Shown here piece by piece: positions 7,647 through 14,251 of a stretch of DNA of 17,101 nucleotides. This DNA comes from Clostridia bacterium. Its GTDB lineage: Bacteria; Bacillota; Clostridia; TANB77; CAG-508. Each line of letters starts with the position of its first letter. The first letter of the stretch is position 1. The stretch is from assembly GCA_022790685.1 (NCBI GenBank), contig JAAVXQ010000137.1, positions 1 to 17,101 on the forward strand. The letters run 5' to 3'. The notes beneath the pieces are model-generated. The model ran no database searches. It saw nothing but the letters and a program-made list of their open reading frames with translations, and was not told where the DNA came from. Position numbers and translations under genes: made by a program.

Positions 7647-8876
7647 TTACTTTTTTCTTCTTAATATCCAATCTCTTTCTACTTTATATGGAATTTTCAA
7701 AATAACCTTTTGCTCAGCTTTTCCTGGATTCACTGTGTCTATATTTTGGAAGGTATCAGCATCCCATAGTTCATCTATTCTAAATGATATTGGCTCTAAC
7801 TTTCTTGGAACTATAAGTTCTAGTTCATCACCAACACTTAATTTATTTCTTATTTCTATTAATACTTTACCATCATTTTCTTCAATTACTTTTCCGCCAA
7901 ACTCATATTCACTATTATATTGTCTTCCAGAATAATCTTGAAAATCTTTATTATTTCTATCGTTAAAGAAAAATGTTGTTAATCCTCTTGTTTTAGTCTT
8001 TTCTAATTCTATCATATACTTTTCAAAGTTATATTCTTTAGGATTATTATAGTAATCATCTATTGCATTTCTATATGTATTTATTACTGTTGCTAAATAA
8101 TATTCCGTTTTAAGTCTTCCTTCAATTTTCAAACTATCTATTCCCATTTCTATAATTTCTGGAATTTCTTTAATTAAACATAAATCTTTTGATGAGAAAA
8201 TATATGTACCTTTTTCATCTGTTTCAACTGGCATTAAGTTTCCTGGATTATTTGTTTCTTCTACATATAAATTATATGCCCATCTGCAACTTTGTGCACA
8301 ATCTCCTAAATTTCCATTTCTTCCAGCTAAAAATTCACTTAAAAAGCATCTTCCTGAATAACCAAAGCATAATGCTCCATGTACAAATATTTCTATACTT
8401 AAATCTTTTGGTTTATTTTTAGTTATATTTTTAAGTTGCTCTTTATTTAATTCTCTTCCTAGAATTACTCTTTTTGCACCATTTCTATGCCAAAAATTAC
8501 AACTATGATAGCTTACAGTATTAGCCTGAGTACTAATATGGATTTCTACATCTGGTGCTGCTTCTCTTACACAATCAACAACTCCACCATCTGAAACTAT
8601 TATTCCATCTACTTTTATATCATTTAATATTTTTGCTTGCTGTTTTATTTCTTCATAAGTTTCATCCCAAGCATATATATTTATTGCTGCATATACTTTT
8701 TTTCCTATGCTATGTGCATATTTTACAGTATTATATAAATCATTATCTTCTACTTCAGATCTTGAACGCAAAGATAATTTAGGAGTTCCACAATATACAG
8801 CATCTGCTCCATACATAAATGCAATTTTTGCTTTTTCAAAAGAACCAGCTGGTGCTAGCAATTCTATTTTGTTCAT
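7647..8876 (-). CDS. U32 family protein, probably tRNA U34 5-hydroxylation (TrhP/YrrO-like)
   Basis: 409 residues. It opens with ELLAPAGSFEKAKIAFMYGADAVY, the TIM-barrel start of the peptidase U32 family, and carries the family signature IEIFVHGALCFGYSGRC (from residue ~161). Cys170, Cys177, Cys193 and Cys197 form the conserved cysteine cluster. Despite the name, characterised members (E. coli TrhP/YegQ, B. subtilis YrrN/YrrO, RlhA) act in prephenate-dependent hydroxylation of tRNA uridine-34 or of 23S rRNA rather than as proven peptidases. Length and C-terminal region fit the TrhP/YrrO side, which is inference. The ATG has AGGAAGGA upstream. It is the first gene of the operon with the 223-residue protein and valS, driven by the promoter at 8921-8949. 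Confidence 0.9.
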   Translation of the reverse strand: MNKIELLAPAGSFEKAKIAFMYGADAVYCGTPKLSLRSRSEVEDNDLYNTVKYAHSIGKKVYAAINIYAWDETYEEIKQQAKILNDIKVDGIIVSDGGVVDCVREAAPDVEIHISTQANTVSYHSCNFWHRNGAKRVILGRELNKEQLKNITKNKPKDLSIEIFVHGALCFGYSGRCFLSEFLAGRNGNLGDCAQSCRWAYNLYVEETNNPGNLMPVETDEKGTYIFSSKDLCLIKEIPEIIEMGIDSLKIEGRLKTEYYLATVINTYRNAIDDYYNNPKEYNFEKYMIELEKTKTRGLTTFFFNDRNNKDFQDYSGRQYNSEYEFGGKVIEENDGKVLIEIRNKLSVGDELELIVPRKLEPISFRIDELWDADTFQNIDTVNPGKAEQKVILKIPYKVERDWILRRKK

Positions 8877-8920
8877 ATTTTTCCTTCCTAGACTTTAATC
8901 TAAATAAAATTATATTAGCT

Positions 8921-8949
8921 ATTATATCATTTTATATTAATATAATCAA
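8921..8949 (-). promoter_or_regulatory. Sigma-A promoter of the U32-valS operon
   Basis: On the minus strand TTGATT (8944-8949), 17-base spacer, TATAAT (8921-8926). The expected transcription start is near 8914, leaving a leader of only ~35 bases before the U32 gene. That is too short for a T-box riboswitch, the usual control of valS in this group. Confidence 0.7.
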
Positions 8950-9098
8950 TTAAAATAATATATAACTTTCTTTTTTTATTTATCAGGAGTTTCGACATTT
9001 TTTTTAAGTTTTATATGATACTTTATATATACACTAGAAAAAAATTTATTAGTACCATTAAAACACAAGACTTTCACATTGGTATCACATTCCAAGCC

Positions 9099-9127
9099 TT
9101 GAAAATTCTGTCATTTTATGGTATAAT
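9099..9127 (+). promoter_or_regulatory. Sigma-A promoter (extended -10) of the RelA/SpoT-like gene
   Basis: TTGAAA (9099-9104), 17 bases, TATAAT (9122-9127), with TG one base upstream of the -10 box (extended -10). The gene starts at 9165 after an AAAAGGAG site. The promoter is divergent from the U32 operon promoter about 150 bases away. The sequence between them shows no further feature I can support. Confidence 0.7.
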
Positions 9128-9164
9128 TAATTAATTGCAAAATTATTTTAAAAAGGAGTTTTTA

Positions 9165-9704
9165 ATGTCAAATATTAATGCCGTAAATAATCCAGTTAGT
9201 GATATGAATCCTGCCAATGTATTTAGACTTAAATTAGAAGATTTACGTGGAACTAATACAGAGGTTTTGACTATATATTTATATGAATTAAAAAATTTTA
9301 TAAATACACATGATTTGAATCCTGCAGAACTAAAATTATATGCTACTTTATATTCTTCTCTTCAATATTATAAAGAAGTCTCAGACCCAACTACTCCATT
9401 TTTTCAAAAGCTACTTGAATATACAGAAAAAGAAACTATTATGCTAATGAAAAAATATCCTAATTTAAGTATAAAAACTTCTTTAAGAATCAAATCTCCA
9501 ATAAGCGCTTACAACAAAATTGTTGATAAAATTCAGCAATATATTCGTGAAGGTAGAGACCTTAGTAACTTGAATTCTAGCTTAATAGATTTTATTGGAG
9601 TTAGACGTATAGTAGACTTGAAAGATGTTCTATTTGAAAATCAAAAAGAAACTACTGATATGTGTTATAGCTTACTTGCAACACAACTTCGGATATCAAG
9701 ATAA
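9165..9704 (+). CDS. RelA/SpoT synthetase-like protein, N-terminal part (frame 1 of a split gene)
   Basis: 179 residues from the ATG at 9165, chosen over an upstream TTG (9135) because AAAAGGAG lies just 5' of it. After a ~100-residue helical N-terminus, RIKSPISAYNKI (Arg108, Lys110, Ser111) and DFIGVRRIVD (Asp142) match the start of the (p)ppGpp synthetase fold: the GTP/ATP-binding R-K-S segment and the Mg-binding Asp. The frame then runs into a stop at 9702, before the Gln/Glu motifs of the fold, which continue in the +1 frame at 9625-10458. Removing one base near 9690 gives a continuous 430-residue protein. No HD hydrolase domain is visible, so if intact it would be an alarmone synthetase-like or related nucleotidyltransferase, not a bifunctional Rel. 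Confidence 0.7.
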   Translation: MSNINAVNNPVSDMNPANVFRLKLEDLRGTNTEVLTIYLYELKNFINTHDLNPAELKLYATLYSSLQYYKEVSDPTTPFFQKLLEYTEKETIMLMKKYPNLSIKTSLRIKSPISAYNKIVDKIQQYIREGRDLSNLNSSLIDFIGVRRIVDLKDVLFENQKETTDMCYSLLATQLRISR

Positions 9705-10458
9705 GAATGGACATTCTTTTATTCCTATTGGAGAAAAAAAATTAGCTAATCTTAAGGCACCTCATGATTATGTTTTAGATCCAGATGAAGAAAAAATATA
9801 CATTCCTTCTGTAAAAAGAATAGAAGCTATTTTATCTGCTAGTTCAAATCCTAGATTACTTGAAATTTATAACTCTGATATCAAAGATTATGCTGCTTTC
9901 CCTAAAAGATCTTTATATCAAAGTATACAATATTGTACTTTCTTACCTTTTTCAGAAAATTACGCACTTGAATACCAGTTAAGAACTCAATATATGCATA
10001 ATTATGCTGAACATGGAGCTGCAAGTCATGATAATTACAAAAATGGATTTTCTACTGATGTAATTTCGGCATCAGTAAGTAAAGATTGTTTTTGTAGAGC
10101 TAATCTACCTACTGAATATGCTTTTGATTCCAGAAGTAAAAAAATGAAAAAATTTACTTTAGATGAATCTATGAAATCACACTTAGGATATTCTTTTTAC
10201 GATAGATTTGGAATTTCTGAAGAAGAATTCTATAGGCATTTTACTAAAGAAGAGCAAGATCGTATTCTTTCTTCAAAATATGCATATTTTTGCCCAATAG
10301 AACTATCACAAATAAGAGATCTTTCTCACAGTTCCAAAATATATCCTTTACAATTGAGTGACATACCAACTTTTATAAAAACCTCTCCTGAGAAATTGCA
10401 TTCTATAATTTATGAAACTGAGCCTAAACATTCAAACTATGATATAGAGGACAGATAA
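9625..10458 (+). CDS. RelA/SpoT synthetase-like protein, C-terminal part (frame 2 of a split gene)
   Basis: The open frame codes for 277 residues, but the first ~20 (before GYQDKNGHSF) are probably not translated in this frame, because the overlap region is better explained by frame 1. DYAAFPKRSLYQSIQ corresponds to the DYIANPKPNGYQSLH block of Rel synthetases, and LEYQLRTQYMHNYAEHGAASHDNYK to EIQIRT..MH..AE.GAA.H..YK, including the catalytic Glu (codon 9970-9972). About 130 residues beyond the core have no family match I recognise. The ATG at 9625 has no Shine-Dalgarno site, so expression probably depends on a +1 shift from the upstream frame, unless the gene is broken or the sequence has a one-base error. 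A hairpin terminator follows at 10477-10517. Confidence 0.7.
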   Translation: MFYLKIKKKLLICVIAYLQHNFGYQDKNGHSFIPIGEKKLANLKAPHDYVLDPDEEKIYIPSVKRIEAILSASSNPRLLEIYNSDIKDYAAFPKRSLYQSIQYCTFLPFSENYALEYQLRTQYMHNYAEHGAASHDNYKNGFSTDVISASVSKDCFCRANLPTEYAFDSRSKKMKKFTLDESMKSHLGYSFYDRFGISEEEFYRHFTKEEQDRILSSKYAYFCPIELSQIRDLSHSSKIYPLQLSDIPTFIKTSPEKLHSIIYETEPKHSNYDIEDR

Positions 10459-10476
10459 TTTATTAAAATTTGAAAT

Positions 10477-10517
10477 AAAAAATAACGTGATTAAATTTAT
10501 TTTCACGTTATTTTTTA
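10477..10517. terminator. Bidirectional rho-independent terminator
   Basis: AAAAATAACGTGA pairs with TCACGTTATTTTT across an ~11-base loop. The A-rich left side and T-rich right side make it work in both directions. It serves the RelA/SpoT-like gene (ending 10458, plus strand) and the convergent four-gene cassette (ending 10533, minus strand). Confidence 0.85.
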
Positions 10518-10532
10518 TATTTTATATATTTT

Positions 10533-10862
10533 CTAAAACATTTTTTCTAAGTAATTTTTTCCCTCTGTTTTATTTAAAATTTTCATATTAATATTTTCTT
10601 CTTCCAATTCTTTCAATATTTCTATGGTATCATCTTTAGATCCCATATCAATAACAACTAAGTTATTAAAAAAATTTTTTCCTAAAGATAATTCTCTTAT
10701 GTAATTTTCAATTCCATCTTCAACATCTTTTACTGTTAATATTATTTTTAATTTTTCTTGAATGGTTCTATAGGTTTTTATCCTCATATTATCTTGTATT
10801 AAACTTAAAATCCCATATACACAAAATACCCACATAATAGAATATAATATAAATTCAAACAT
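10533..10862 (-). CDS. Small membrane-anchored protein with a truncated GT2-like domain
   Basis: 109 residues. One N-terminal membrane helix (~2-24) is followed by a short cytoplasmic-type domain. KIILTVKDVEDGIENYIREL (39-58) and LVVIDMGSKDDTIEIL (68-83) resemble the first two strands of a family 2 glycosyltransferase, where a DDGSxDxT segment binds the nucleotide sugar. The protein stops before the region that would hold the DxD and catalytic residues, so it is unlikely to be an active transferase on its own. Start supported by TAGGAGG 6 bases upstream. It is the last gene of the minus-strand cassette, 69 bases after the YgjV-like gene. I have an impression of similar short proteins in other Clostridia but cannot confirm it. 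Confidence 0.7.
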   Translation of the reverse strand: MFEFILYSIMWVFCVYGILSLIQDNMRIKTYRTIQEKLKIILTVKDVEDGIENYIRELSLGKNFFNNLVVIDMGSKDDTIEILKELEEENINMKILNKTEGKNYLEKMF

Positions 10863-10931
10863 ATATCTATCCTCCTATTTTAATTATTATGATATATTTT
10901 ATGTATATTTTTCATATTATGTGAAGTAATT

Positions 10932-11489
10932 TTATTGCTTACTGTCTTTTATTCTTTTTTCTTTTACTTCTATTATATATCCTGTAATAGAACAAATTAA
11001 TAATACTGCTTCTAAAATAATTCCAAATATAGATTTTACATAAGCATTATATAATATCCATAGTACTCCTATTGGTATACCACATAATTTATATATTTTA
11101 GTTTTCTTTTGCCAAACAGAATATGTATAAATAACAGTTGCAAATACAGATAATAAACTAAAAAATCCCTCATAGGTAAATATAGCAAAAATAACTGCAA
11201 TAATATATAATACTACTAATATACATATATCTTTTGCATTATTTTTTTCTCTTTTTCCATTTTTCTTTTCATCTATTAAAAATATTATATTTCTTATTAG
11301 TGCTAATATACACATTGCCATTCCAGAATATGCGTTTAAAAAAACATATTCTAAACTATTTGTTATAATAGATAAAAAACTTAAACTTAATACTGTTTTT
11401 CTATCTTTTGCATAATAAGTAATAGCCAATAATACATATGTAATTATTGTAAATATTTGTGAAAGTATATAAGATAACTCTAATTCCAT
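10932..11489 (-). CDS. YgjV family inner membrane protein
   Basis: 185 residues, mostly hydrophobic with about six membrane helices. The first half pattern (SQIFTIITYVLLAITYYAKDRKTVLSL, then LEYVFLNAYSGMAMCILALIRNIIF) and the later LCGIPIGVLWILYNAYVKSIFGIILEAV are characteristic of the YgjV (Imp-YgjV) family, whose biochemical role is unknown to me. A lysine-rich cytoplasmic loop (~73-85) separates the two halves. The ATG has GGAGAA upstream. It lies between the HTH/Rossmann gene and the GT2-like mini-protein on the same strand, with no terminator visible between them. Confidence 0.8.
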   Translation of the reverse strand: MELELSYILSQIFTIITYVLLAITYYAKDRKTVLSLSFLSIITNSLEYVFLNAYSGMAMCILALIRNIIFLIDEKKNGKREKNNAKDICILVVLYIIAVIFAIFTYEGFFSLLSVFATVIYTYSVWQKKTKIYKLCGIPIGVLWILYNAYVKSIFGIILEAVLLICSITGYIIEVKEKRIKDSKQ

Positions 11490-11515
11490 TTTTCTTTTTC
11501 TCCATTATATTTTTA

Positions 11516-11650
11516 TTAATCACAAAACTCTTTTTGAGAGTTTTCATTTTGTATAGAAGCTTGTATAATTTTTTTATATTTTTCATTTTGCTGATTTCTT
11601 GGTGAGTCCATTATACTTTTTCTTAAGTATTCTTTTTCTTCTTCTGTCAA
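11516..11650 (-). CDS. Possible small protein (~44 residues) after the HTH gene
   Basis: A short open frame encodes LTEEEKEYLRKSIMDSPRNQ..., ending QNENSQKEFCD at a TAA (11516-11518). It is in the same frame as the upstream HTH gene, directly beyond that gene's TGA (11663-11665). An ATG overlapping that TGA as ATGA, with GGGAGG upstream, is ideally placed for coupled translation, but it opens a different frame that ends after 27 residues. A one-base shift would join that ATG to this peptide. Otherwise an in-frame TTG at 11648-11650 or stop-codon read-through is needed. The peptide is charged and soluble-looking. It may be a real small gene, a broken one, or chance in A-rich DNA. Confidence 0.3.
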   Translation of the reverse strand: MTEEEKEYLRKSIMDSPRNQQNEKYKKIIQASIQNENSQKEFCD

Positions 11651-11662
11651 ATTTGGTACATA

Positions 11663-12895
11663 TCATTTTAAAACCTCCCTTAAATTTTTAGAATATCCTT
11701 TTAATCTTTGAAAACAATTATATGCCTTCAAAATTTCTTTTGTATTTTTAGAAATATATCCTCTTTTTTCACTTGTTTCTGGTAAATCCACTATTAATGT
11801 ATCTTTATCTATACCATCCCAACCATTTCCAACTATTTCCAACAATTCTGGTTCTTTTTCTTTTATCTCATCATAATCTACAAACATTGTTTTAATATTA
11901 CTTTGCATATAAATTTGTAGTGTTTTATTTTCTTTAAATTCCTTTATTTTATTTTTACTAAATATAAATATTCTTTCTATATTTGCTCCTCTATTTGCAA
12001 CTTCTAAATTTAATACTCTAAAATTCATTTCTAACGGTTCTTCTGTCCATTCATCTTCTAGCATAGTAGATGCACACCACATATGTGATTCTTTATTTAA
12101 TCTTTTTAAATATTTATTTATGGCATTATAAAATTTTCCTACTGTTAATTCCTTTGTTCTTCCATTTTTTTCAAATTCTATATATCCACCATCTGTAATT
12201 ATTTCCAAATTAGTAGTATTATTAAATTTAGTAAGTAAAGAAACTATATCTTCTGCTATCTCATCATAGTTAATTACTATATCTTTTTCTAATGGTGCAT
12301 CTATTTTTAAATAATTAATTTTAGCACCAATCTTATCTTTTAATTCTTTAGAAAATTCATCTTTAAATTTACTGTTTAAATCCTTTTGCAAACTTACTAT
12401 AACAATGGAAGACTCCGAATTTATTTTCTTACTAAATTCTCTAATAATTAATTCTTTATTTTTAGACTTTAGACTACCTATATCAATAAAAATAATCCCC
12501 TCATAATATTTAGATGTCTTTGAAATAGCGTTTTTTAATTTGTTTTCGTCTTCATAGTTTGTCTGAAAAATTTCTATTTCATTTAGCTTCTCATTATCAA
12601 ATTTTTCATTTTCATTTAAAAATCCATCAGAAGCTATTCCTTCCTTTTTTAATAAAGAGATAATTTCATATCCTAATTCATTACTTATATTTATTATCAT
12701 TACCCTTTTTTGAGTATTTATATATTTAGCTATTTTGCTTCTTTTATCAGAAGGTTTCATTGTATCTTCTGGTATAAGCCAAACCATTCCATTTTTTATT
12801 GCACCAGTTATTCTATTTTCTTGACATAGTTTTATAATTCTTCTTTCTGTTATTCCCCATTTATTTGAAAACTGTTTTGAAGTTAAATATCCCAT
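11663..12895 (-). CDS. Excisionase/MerR-type HTH protein with a degenerate Rossmann domain
   Basis: 410 residues from the second ATG (12893-12895), which has AAGGAG six bases upstream; the ATG at 12899-12901 abuts the SD and is less likely. Residues 1-50 (LTSKQFSNKWGITERRIIKLCQ, then ITGAIKNGMVWLIPEDTMKPSDKR) are a winged-helix DNA-binding domain of the excisionase/MerR kind seen in many Clostridia. Residues ~63-180 look like a Rossmann or SDR fold (KRVMIINIS..LGYEIISLLKKEG; YYEGIIFIDIGS) but lack the Gly-rich nucleotide loop and a YxxxK catalytic pair. The C-terminal half, with WCASTMLEDEWTEEP and NRGANIERIFIFSKNKI, is unrecognised. It is probably a cytoplasmic regulator whose C-terminal part senses something. 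First gene of the cassette; its promoter contains inverted repeats that it may bind itself. Confidence 0.75.
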   Translation of the reverse strand: MGYLTSKQFSNKWGITERRIIKLCQENRITGAIKNGMVWLIPEDTMKPSDKRSKIAKYINTQKRVMIINISNELGYEIISLLKKEGIASDGFLNENEKFDNEKLNEIEIFQTNYEDENKLKNAISKTSKYYEGIIFIDIGSLKSKNKELIIREFSKKINSESSIVIVSLQKDLNSKFKDEFSKELKDKIGAKINYLKIDAPLEKDIVINYDEIAEDIVSLLTKFNNTTNLEIITDGGYIEFEKNGRTKELTVGKFYNAINKYLKRLNKESHMWCASTMLEDEWTEEPLEMNFRVLNLEVANRGANIERIFIFSKNKIKEFKENKTLQIYMQSNIKTMFVDYDEIKEKEPELLEIVGNGWDGIDKDTLIVDLPETSEKRGYISKNTKEILKAYNCFQRLKGYSKNLREVLK

Positions 12896-12911
12896 ATACA
12901 TCTCCTTATAT

Positions 12912-12972
12912 ATTATTCCGTATTAAGAACAATACAACTTATATCTATATAATATACCGTTTTCGGAATAAT
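12912..12972. repeat. Inverted repeat ATTATTCCG / CGGAATAAT around the HTH promoter
   Basis: Plus strand ATTATTCCG (12912-12920) and CGGAATAAT (12964-12972) are perfect inverted copies of 9 bases separated by 43 bases. The right copy also pairs locally with an ACCG (12957-12959 core) across TTTT, giving CCGTTTTCGG. One element lies within the promoter spacer and the other between the transcription start and the gene, an arrangement typical of operators that loop or bind cooperatively. The likely binder is the adjacent HTH protein (inference). Confidence 0.6.
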
Positions 12973-12977
12973 GTCAA
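12949..12977 (-). promoter_or_regulatory. Sigma-A promoter of the HTH cassette with built-in inverted repeat
   Basis: On the minus strand TTGACA (12972-12977), 17-base spacer, TATTAT (12949-12954). The spacer contains CCGAAAACGG, so a bound protein would cover the RNA polymerase site. Spacing and hexamers are near consensus. Confidence 0.75.
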
Positions 12978-13060
12978 TAGTTTTAATAAAATTATTTAAT
13001 TTTCTTAAATATCTTTTCTATATTATACTTGTCTACCTAAAGTTTCATGAAGTTTACAAA

Positions 13061-13089
13061 TTGATAACATTATGTAAATATGCTATAAT
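13061..13089 (+). promoter_or_regulatory. Sigma-A promoter (extended -10) of the lipoprotein gene
   Basis: TTGATA (13061-13066), 17 bases, TATAAT (13084-13089), with TG one base before the -10 box. The start of transcription would be near 13096, giving a ~55-base leader that contains a short GCGAA/TTTGC pairing (13107-13128 region) before the GGAGG site. No known riboswitch recognised in the leader. Confidence 0.7.
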
Positions 13090-13150
13090 TAAAATGAGAT
13101 TATCTAGCGAAGGAGACGAAAGTTTTGCCAGCAATTTATGGAGGTACAAC

Positions 13151-13960
13151 ATGAAAGGCACAAAAAAATTTTTAATTATGCTCTTTACTCTCGCATCTTG
13201 TTTGCTCGTTCTTAGCGGTTGTGGTAACACAAAAAATATCTCTATGAATGACGTTATTCACCCCACTTCGCTTGAGCCCGAACCCACTAATTGGATGTCC
13301 GATGAAGCTATTTCTACCCTTTTAACCATTAACCTTCCTTCTGAGCTTCAGGAAACATACATGCAGCTTATTAGAAGTGGTTTTAAGAAAGTTATTATGG
13401 TAGATAGCGAAGGATGGCAAGCTACTGTTTCGGCAGATGAAAATGGAGTATATGTAGGAAATTCAGGCAACCATCTCAAGTTTTTCCAAAGCGCCTCGGG
13501 AAATATCGTTGAAATTGGAAAAGTATACAGAACTCTGTATCGCTCTGAGTATTTCGACGGAGAATCCCAAAAAGCCTATAACTCCATTGAGCTTGACTAC
13601 AACTCTGATGAAGCCTCAAACTTGGTCAAAATCGCCGTTACAGACGACTTTTCTATAATGTATAATACTTTAAGCAACTCTTATCAGTGTATGCAATATG
13701 GAGAAGTTATCGGCATAAGCACTATTACCAATTTTGATGCCGCCATTAGTCCTGAGAAAACTCCCTCGCCGTATGGAGCAAATAAAGGCTTTATTTATAA
13801 GGAGGAAATATATATCCCTGTCATAAAAAAAGACGGAGAATATACTACTTTTTCCATTGTAAAAGAAGCTGATTTCAACCTGCAAAGCGGCTCATTTTCA
13901 TATGTAAATATGAAAATAGGGAAACTCGAGGTAAAAGCTTGCGAAGTAGTTGTAAATTAG
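13151..13960 (+). CDS. Putative lipoprotein of unknown function
   Basis: 269 residues from the ATG at 13151, chosen because GGAGG lies six bases upstream and the protein then begins with a lipoprotein signal peptide: KGTKK, a hydrophobic stretch, then the lipobox LSGC with Cys24. An in-frame extension back to 12971 would run through the promoter and is rejected. After the Cys there is a Pro-rich spacer (PTSLEPEPTNW), then a soluble domain rich in beta-type sequence (GWQATVSADENGVYVGNSG, and later TPSPYGANKGFIYKEEIYIPV). I recognise no family. It is anchored to the outer face of the membrane. By eye the gene is clearly GC-richer (about 40%) than its neighbours and uses codons such as CTC, GCC and TCG that are rare around it, suggesting recent transfer. 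It stands alone, divergent from the HTH cassette. Confidence 0.8.
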   Translation: MKGTKKFLIMLFTLASCLLVLSGCGNTKNISMNDVIHPTSLEPEPTNWMSDEAISTLLTINLPSELQETYMQLIRSGFKKVIMVDSEGWQATVSADENGVYVGNSGNHLKFFQSASGNIVEIGKVYRTLYRSEYFDGESQKAYNSIELDYNSDEASNLVKIAVTDDFSIMYNTLSNSYQCMQYGEVIGISTITNFDAAISPEKTPSPYGANKGFIYKEEIYIPVIKKDGEYTTFSIVKEADFNLQSGSFSYVNMKIGKLEVKACEVVVN

Positions 13961-14052
13961 AATACACGTAATCCTATGCAAAGTTCGCAATTGAGACATC
14001 GTTAAAATTCAATTACCAAACATCAAACATTTTATGGCAAAACTAAATAATC

Positions 14053-14108
14053 TCCAAAAAAACTAAGGGAGCTACAGCTGCATATCCTAAAGCAGCCACG
14101 GCTCCCTT
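14053..14108. terminator. GC-rich two-part hairpin, probable terminator
   Basis: Outer stem AAGGGAGC (14065-14072) with GCTCCCTT (14101-14108), inner stem GCTGC (14077-14081) with GCAGC (14092-14096), loop ATATCCTAAA. On the minus strand the stem is followed by AGTTTTTTTGG (14053-14063), a good U-tract; on the plus strand it is followed only by CCTATTTAAA. It lies 105 bases after the lipoprotein gene, so it could end that transcript, but it looks better built for minus-strand transcription. Confidence 0.6.
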
Positions 14109-14251
14109 CCTATTTAAATACATTTATAAACTTTTTTTACTACTAAAAAAAACTATAAAATTTTCTATCTAATAATCTATATAGAAACTTTTCTAATTAT
14201 CTCATAAGTATTTTTTTTTAACTCTCTAATTTTAGCTAATAATTTTTAGAA

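Noticed and set aside
1206..8898. Plus-strand open frames inside the ligase-SpoIIP, valS, hypothetical and U32 genes (e.g. 1462-1746, 4371-4622, 7453-7935, 8555-8782)
   Set aside because: They are antisense shadows of well-supported genes, rich in Leu, Phe, Tyr and His from AT-rich complement sequence, without ribosome binding sites.
9135..9164. TTG start for the RelA/SpoT-like gene
   Set aside because: The frame from 9135 runs through the Shine-Dalgarno site of the better ATG at 9165 and lies only 8 bases after the -10 box.
11401..11586. 61-residue minus-strand open frame
   Set aside because: It overlaps the start of the YgjV-like gene in another frame, is very Lys/Asn/Tyr-rich and has no SD.
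12971..13150. N-terminal extension of the lipoprotein to 329 residues
   Set aside because: It would cover the promoter and SD and would bury the signal peptide and lipobox.
13670..13885. 71-residue minus-strand open frame
   Set aside because: It is antisense to the lipoprotein gene, with no SD and no terminator.
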